A stretch of DNA of 8,985 bases from Chloroflexota bacterium (GTDB taxonomy: Bacteria > Chloroflexota > Limnocylindria > P2-11E): the NCBI GenBank assembly GCA_005889445.1, contig VBGS01000126.1, positions 1 through 8,985 on the forward strand, in the 5' to 3' direction. Below are positions 5,082 to 8,985 of this stretch, piece by piece. Below the pieces are notes generated by a model, which saw only the letters and a program-made list of their open reading frames with translations, was not told where the DNA came from and did not search any database. Both the position numbers and the translations under genes were made by a program. How positions within the stretch are numbered: position 1 is the first letter of the stretch; every line of letters begins with the position of its first letter.

Positions 5082-6782
5082 TTGACGGCAACCGTCTCGC
5101 ACGCGCGGCTGCGCACGCTTTTCGCGCTCTTCGCGGTGGCGACGCTCGTCCTGTCGGCTCGGCTGGCGTACTGGCAGACCGTGGGCCGCGGCGAGCTCCT
5201 GGGGCGCGCGACCGACCAGGTCCGGAGCGACCAGGGTCTCGAGGCGCAGCGCGGGGTCATCCGCGATCGGGCCGGAGCGATCCTCGCCACCACCGTCGAG
5301 CTGCGTTCGCTCTATGCGATCCCCGGGCAGATGACCGATCTCGACAAGAGCGATCTGCGGGGCCGCGTCGCGGCCGCGATCGCGCCGATCCTCGGCGAGA
5401 ATCCGGACACGCTGCGCGCCGCGTTCGAGAGCGGCGCGGAGTGGCTCTTCGTCCGGCGCCGACTCTCCGAGGAGACCGCCAACAGGATCGCGGCGCTCCG
5501 CCTGCCCGGCCTCGGCTTCGAGCTGGAACCAAAGCGCCTGTATCCGAACGGCACGATCGGCGCGCAGGTCCTCGGGTTCGTGAATGACGACGGAGCGGGG
5601 CAGTACGGCGTCGAAGGTCGATACGACGACCTGCTTCGCGGCAAGGCTGGCCGGCTTGTCGTCGAGCGCGACCCATCGAACCGCGAGCTCGCCGTTGGCC
5701 TCCGCACGGCGACACCCGCGGTGAACGGACAGGATCTCGGACTCACGATCGACCTCGCGATCCAGACCGCGGCCGAGCGCGCGCTCGCGGCCGCGGTCCA
5801 GGGCGAGAAGGCAGCGGGCGGGTCGGTCGTGGTGCTCGATCCGCGGGACGGCGCGATCCTCGCGCTCGCGTCGAATCCGTCGTACGACCCCGGGCGCGTC
5901 GCGGCCGCGACGCCCGAAGCGCTCCGCGACCGGGCGATCTCGTGGACGTACGAGCCGGGATCGACGATGAAAGCGATCACCGTCGCCGCCGCGATCGACA
6001 AGGGCGTGGTCACCCCGAGGACGTCGTACAACGACGTGGGCTATGCGGTGATCGGCGGCCGTGTGCTGAGTAACGCGCTGGGCAGGGCCTATGGGCCGAC
6101 GACCGTCCAGCAGGTCCTTGAACGATCGCAGAACGCCGGCGCCGTATTCGTCGCGAGCAAGCTGGGCGCACCGGACCTCTACTCGTACCTCCGTGCGTTC
6201 GGCTTCGGCGAGCGCACCGGCGTGGATCTCGCCTCCGAGACGGGCGGGAGCGTTCGGCCGCTCGCGCAGTGGTACCCCGTCGACCTCGGGACGATCGCGT
6301 TCGGTCAGGGACTTGCCGTGACCCCGCTGCAGCTCGCCGCGGCGTACGCGGCGATCGCGAACGGCGGGACCCTGTACCGGCCATTCGTGGTGGCGAGCCG
6401 GCGCGATGCGGACGGGGAGCACCGCACCGCGCCGGAGCCGCTCCGGCGAGTCGTGAGCGAGCAGACCGCCGCGACGCTCCGCGCAATGCTCACCTCGACC
6501 GTCGATCAGGGCATCGCCAACGCGGCGTCGCTCAAGGGCTACAGCGTCGCGGGGAAGACCGGCACCGCGCAGATCCCGAGTGAGGACGGTCGGTACGTCG
6601 ACGACGCGTACATCTCGTCATTCGCGGGGATGGTCCCCGCGGAGGACCCCCGCATGGTCGTCGTCGTCGTGCTCGAGCGTCCGCAATCGAAGCTATCCGG
6701 CACCGTGCCCGCGATGGGCGCCTTCAGGGCCATCGCCGGGGACGCGCTGCGTTACGCGCGCGTGCAGCCGGATCGACCCTGA
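5082..6782 (+). CDS. ftsI: Septal peptidoglycan transpeptidase, class B penicillin-binding protein (FtsI/PBP3)
   Basis: A 566-residue membrane-anchored transpeptidase that cross-links peptidoglycan at the division site together with FtsW. Residues about 11-30 form the single membrane anchor. The conserved RGVIRDRAGAILA (57-69) opens the pedestal/dimerisation domain, which runs to about 220. The transpeptidase domain follows, with all three active-site motifs in order: S294-T-M-K297 (EPGSTMK), S349-Q-N351, and K492-T-G494 (GKTGTAQ). GQGLAVTPLQLAAAYAAIANGG is also characteristic. There is no PASTA domain at the C-terminus, unlike some Gram-positive PBP2x/SpoVD proteins. A TTG start is supported by a strong Shine-Dalgarno and by the short cytoplasmic N-terminus normal for this family. 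An elongation PBP (PBP2) is less likely given the position after ftsL. murF, not murE, follows after 24 nt. Confidence 0.95.
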   Translation: MTATVSHARLRTLFALFAVATLVLSARLAYWQTVGRGELLGRATDQVRSDQGLEAQRGVIRDRAGAILATTVELRSLYAIPGQMTDLDKSDLRGRVAAAIAPILGENPDTLRAAFESGAEWLFVRRRLSEETANRIAALRLPGLGFELEPKRLYPNGTIGAQVLGFVNDDGAGQYGVEGRYDDLLRGKAGRLVVERDPSNRELAVGLRTATPAVNGQDLGLTIDLAIQTAAERALAAAVQGEKAAGGSVVVLDPRDGAILALASNPSYDPGRVAAATPEALRDRAISWTYEPGSTMKAITVAAAIDKGVVTPRTSYNDVGYAVIGGRVLSNALGRAYGPTTVQQVLERSQNAGAVFVASKLGAPDLYSYLRAFGFGERTGVDLASETGGSVRPLAQWYPVDLGTIAFGQGLAVTPLQLAAAYAAIANGGTLYRPFVVASRRDADGEHRTAPEPLRRVVSEQTAATLRAMLTSTVDQGIANAASLKGYSVAGKTGTAQIPSEDGRYVDDAYISSFAGMVPAEDPRMVVVVVLERPQSKLSGTVPAMGAFRAIAGDALRYARVQPDRP

Positions 6783-6807
6783 CGCTCGGTACCATTCGAC
6801 CCTGACG
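6773..6807 (+). repeat. 12-bp direct repeat across the ftsI/murF junction
   Basis: TCGACCCTGACG occurs at 6773-6784 and again at 6796-6807, offset 23 nt. The first copy contains the ftsI stop; the last base of the second is the first base of the murF GTG start. It may be a short duplication that created the present spacer. Confidence 0.7.
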
Positions 6808-8186
6808 TGTTCACCCTGGAGGAGATGCTCCGCGCGACGGGTGGACGGGTCATCCACGGCGATCCCCGAACGGATGAGCGCTTCGCTGGCGGCGCGTTCG
6901 ACTCGCGCATCGCGCCTCCGGGAAGCATGTTCTTCGCGCTCCGCGACCGCCGCGACGGGCATGCGTTCGTCGCGGATGCGCTCGCCCGTGGCGCGCGGGG
7001 AGCGGTCGTGGAACACCCCGTCCCCGATCTCCCCGCCGACGCCGTTGTCGTCGAGGTGGCCGACGCGCAGCGGGCGCTGCGGCGTCTGGCCGACGCTTTG
7101 CGCGACGCCAATCCCATACCCGCGGTCGGCATCACCGGCAACGTCGGCAAGACCACGACGAAGGAAGCGACCGCCGCGGCGCTTGGCGCTCGATACCGCG
7201 TGCTGCGCAGCGCGGCTTCCTTCAACAACGAGATCGGCGTTCCGATGACGTTTCTCGGGATCGAGCCCAGTCATGAGGTCGCCGTTGTCGAGATCGGCTT
7301 CTACGTTCCGGGAGAGATCGCGGACCTGTCGGAGCTGGTCCGTCCGCGGGTCGGGATCATCACGGCGATCCCCCAGGTGCCCGTGCATTTCTCGCGAACG
7401 CCGAGCGTCGACGCCATCGCCGCGGGAAAGGCCGAGCTCATCGAGGCCCTCCCCGCCGATGGCCTGGCGCTGCTCAACGCCGACGATCCTCGCGTTCGTG
7501 CCCTCGCGCCTCGGACGAAGGCGCAGGTCACGCTTTTCGGCGAATCCGAGGACGCGACGCTTCGGGCGACCGATGTCATCGCTCTGGGTCTGGCGGGCCT
7601 GCGCTTCGTCGCGCGGGACGCCGATCACCAGGCCGAGGTGCGGCTGCCTCTCCCGGGCAGGCATCTCGTCACCGCGGCGCTCGCGGCCATCGGCGCGGCG
7701 ACGGCGCTTGGCGTTCCGTTCGACGAGGCCGCGGTCGCGCTCGGGACGATGGAGCCGCCCGCACACCGGATGAGCATCCGCCGGACATCCGAGCACGTCG
7801 TGATCGACGACTCGTACAACGCCAGCCCCGCGGCCGTGCATGCCGCGCTCGAGGTGCTCGGCGGAGCGGGCACGCGGCGCGTCGCGGTGATCGGCGACAT
7901 GCTCGAGCTCGGCGCGCTTTCCGCGGATGCGCACGAGGCGGCCGGGCGGGACGCAGCGCGGAACGCCGACGTGCTCATCGGTATCGGGGAGCTCGCGCGC
8001 ACGATCGTGAGCGCCGCACGCGAGGCCGGGCTGACGGAGACGTACACCGTCGCGGACGCGGCCGAGGCGCTCCTCCTGCTCAAGAGCGTCCTGCGCCGCG
8101 GCGACACGGTCCTGATCAAAGGCTCGCACTCGCTGGCTCTCGACCGCCTCGCGGACGCCCTCGTCCAGCCGGCCCTCGCCAAGTGA
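6807..8186 (+). CDS. murF: UDP-MurNAc-tripeptide:D-Ala-D-Ala ligase (MurF)
   Basis: A 459-residue cytoplasmic ligase that adds D-Ala-D-Ala to UDP-MurNAc-tripeptide, using ATP, to finish the peptidoglycan precursor. The three Mur-ligase domains are recognisable. The N-terminal substrate domain includes FDSRIAPPGSMFFAL. The central ATPase has P-loop GITGNVGKTTT (108-118) and SFNNEIGVPMTFL. The C-terminal domain has IDDSYNASP (333-341), GDMLELG and a final LIKGSHSLALDRL. The DDSYNASP and GDMLELG motifs distinguish MurF from MurC, MurD and MurE. The GTG start has no Shine-Dalgarno, but FTLEEMLRATGG is the normal MurF beginning; ATG 6825 would clip it. Around residue 191 the usual T-N-x-G-x-x-H stretch reads TAIPQVPVH, a mild deviation. 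The stop overlaps the mraY start (GTGA). Confidence 0.95.
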   Translation: MFTLEEMLRATGGRVIHGDPRTDERFAGGAFDSRIAPPGSMFFALRDRRDGHAFVADALARGARGAVVEHPVPDLPADAVVVEVADAQRALRRLADALRDANPIPAVGITGNVGKTTTKEATAAALGARYRVLRSAASFNNEIGVPMTFLGIEPSHEVAVVEIGFYVPGEIADLSELVRPRVGIITAIPQVPVHFSRTPSVDAIAAGKAELIEALPADGLALLNADDPRVRALAPRTKAQVTLFGESEDATLRATDVIALGLAGLRFVARDADHQAEVRLPLPGRHLVTAALAAIGAATALGVPFDEAAVALGTMEPPAHRMSIRRTSEHVVIDDSYNASPAAVHAALEVLGGAGTRRVAVIGDMLELGALSADAHEAAGRDAARNADVLIGIGELARTIVSAAREAGLTETYTVADAAEALLLLKSVLRRGDTVLIKGSHSLALDRLADALVQPALAK

Positions 8187-8985
8187 CGACGGCGATCCTC
8201 GCGCTCGGCGTCCTGCTCTCTGCCTTCCTCATCGGGCTCGTCTTCGGTACGCCGTACATCCGCCTCCTGCGCCGGCTGCGCATCGGGCAGAACATCCGCC
8301 GCGAGGGCCCGACCCGCGACTTCGCGAAGCAGGGCATCCCCACCATGGGCGGCGGGCTGTTCATCGGCGTCGTGGCGTTCCTGTGGATCTTCGTCGCCTT
8401 CCTGCTCCCCGAAAACCTGCGCGCCGATTTCATCCCGCAGACGATCGTGCCGGTCGGGCTGCTCGTCGCGGTCGGGGCGCTCGGGGCGATCGACGACTTC
8501 GTCAACGTCACGTACGGGTTCGGCATCCGGGGTCGGCACAAGCTCGTCTGGCAGACCATCGTCGGTCTCGCCGCGGCGCTGTACATCCAGCGGCACTTCG
8601 GCGTCGACGAGGTCTTCGTGCCACTCGTGGGCGGGTGGTTCATCGGCGCGGCGGTGTTCGTCATCGTGGCCCTCGTCGCGATCGTCGGCACGTCGAACGG
8701 CGTCAACCTGACCGATGGGATGGATGGGCTCGCCGGTGGGACCAGCGTGTTCGCCTTCCTCTCGTTCGCGTTCATCGCCGCCGCGCGCCACTACGACTGG
8801 CTGGTGGTCTTCTGCGCGGCGATGGTCGGTGCGCTCCTCGCGTTCCTGTGGTTCAACGTCCATCCGGCCGAGTTCATCATGGGAGACACCGGTGCGCTCG
8901 CGATCGGCGCCACGCTCGCGGCCTGCGCGCTCACCACGGGGTTCGTTCTTCTCGTCCCGGTGGCTGGCGTGATCTTCGTGGCGGA
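8183..8985 (+). CDS. mraY: Phospho-N-acetylmuramoyl-pentapeptide-transferase (MraY), 3' end outside window
   Basis: An integral membrane enzyme that transfers phospho-MurNAc-pentapeptide to undecaprenyl phosphate, making lipid I. 267 residues are visible; the family is about 320-360, so roughly the last 60-90, including the histidine cluster, are cut off. Hydrophobic helices alternate with short loops from residue 1 onwards. Conserved sites are present: QGIPTMGG (50-57), the magnesium-linked Asp104-Asp105 in AIDDF, NLTDGMDGLA (175-184) with Asp178 and Asp181, and Asp235 in FIMGDTG. The residue after GDTG is Ala, where Ser is usual. The start GTG 8183 overlaps the murF stop by four bases, and the frame is open from there to the window end. 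Substrate is the MurF product, so gene order follows pathway order. Confidence 0.95.
   Translation, partial: MTTAILALGVLLSAFLIGLVFGTPYIRLLRRLRIGQNIRREGPTRDFAKQGIPTMGGGLFIGVVAFLWIFVAFLLPENLRADFIPQTIVPVGLLVAVGALGAIDDFVNVTYGFGIRGRHKLVWQTIVGLAAALYIQRHFGVDEVFVPLVGGWFIGAAVFVIVALVAIVGTSNGVNLTDGMDGLAGGTSVFAFLSFAFIAAARHYDWLVVFCAAMVGALLAFLWFNVHPAEFIMGDTGALAIGATLAACALTTGFVLLVPVAGVIFVA

Noticed and set aside
4887..6422. Minus-strand frame of 511 codons opposite ftsL and ftsI
   Set aside because: Translation is compositionally biased and unlike any family; ftsI on the + strand has all penicillin-binding motifs.
6693..8129. Minus-strand frame of 478 codons opposite murF
   Set aside because: Antisense shadow of a clear murF; rich in Arg, His and Asp without domain motifs.
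7625..8863. Minus-strand frame of 412 codons opposite murF and mraY
   Set aside because: Highly charged, repetitive composition expected from the reverse complement of a hydrophobic membrane-protein gene (mraY).
1..8985. Search for mobile elements, CRISPR arrays, defence genes or a novel multi-gene system
   Set aside because: No transposase, integrase, phased repeat-spacer pattern, toxin-antitoxin pair or composition break was seen; genes are syntenic housekeeping genes.

Overview
The window carries a tightly packed, very GC-rich stretch of bacterial chromosome with every credible gene on the + strand. Codons end mostly in G or C and genes abut or overlap. Gene content, high GC and the pairing of a fatty-acid gene with a division/cell-wall cluster would suit a GC-rich Chloroflexota lineage (for example the Limnocylindria) or a deep actinobacterium. 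That placement is inference from style, not from any search.

Layout. (1) 2-2913: the 3' part of a prolyl oligopeptidase, a small zinc-ribbon protein of unknown function, and fabH, apparently one transcription unit (ATGA overlap, then a 3-nt gap). (2) 2914-3249: the only real intergenic region, 336 nt, extremely GC-rich and full of inverted repeats. Its right end holds a plausible promoter, three GTGG repeats spaced 10 bp apart that look like an MraZ operator, and a Shine-Dalgarno sequence. (3) 3250-8985: the head of a dcw (division and cell wall) cluster in the order mraZ, rsmH, ftsL, ftsI, murF, mraY, with mraY cut by the window end.

How the genes work together. MraZ is the cluster's own transcriptional regulator. 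RsmH methylates 16S rRNA. FtsL and the FtsI transpeptidase form the septal peptidoglycan synthesis complex. MurF finishes the UDP-MurNAc-pentapeptide, and MraY loads it on undecaprenyl phosphate to make lipid I. murE, which usually sits between ftsI and murF, is absent here.

Most unusual points: mraZ can only be full length if it starts at a CTG codon; rsmH lacks a canonical start at its expected position although a good Shine-Dalgarno sits there; and a 14-bp inverted repeat links the end of fabH to the spacer of the putative mraZ promoter. I found no mobile element, CRISPR array, tRNA or rRNA, and no evidence of an undescribed multi-gene system. This is mainly a conserved housekeeping region with some odd regulatory and start-site details.
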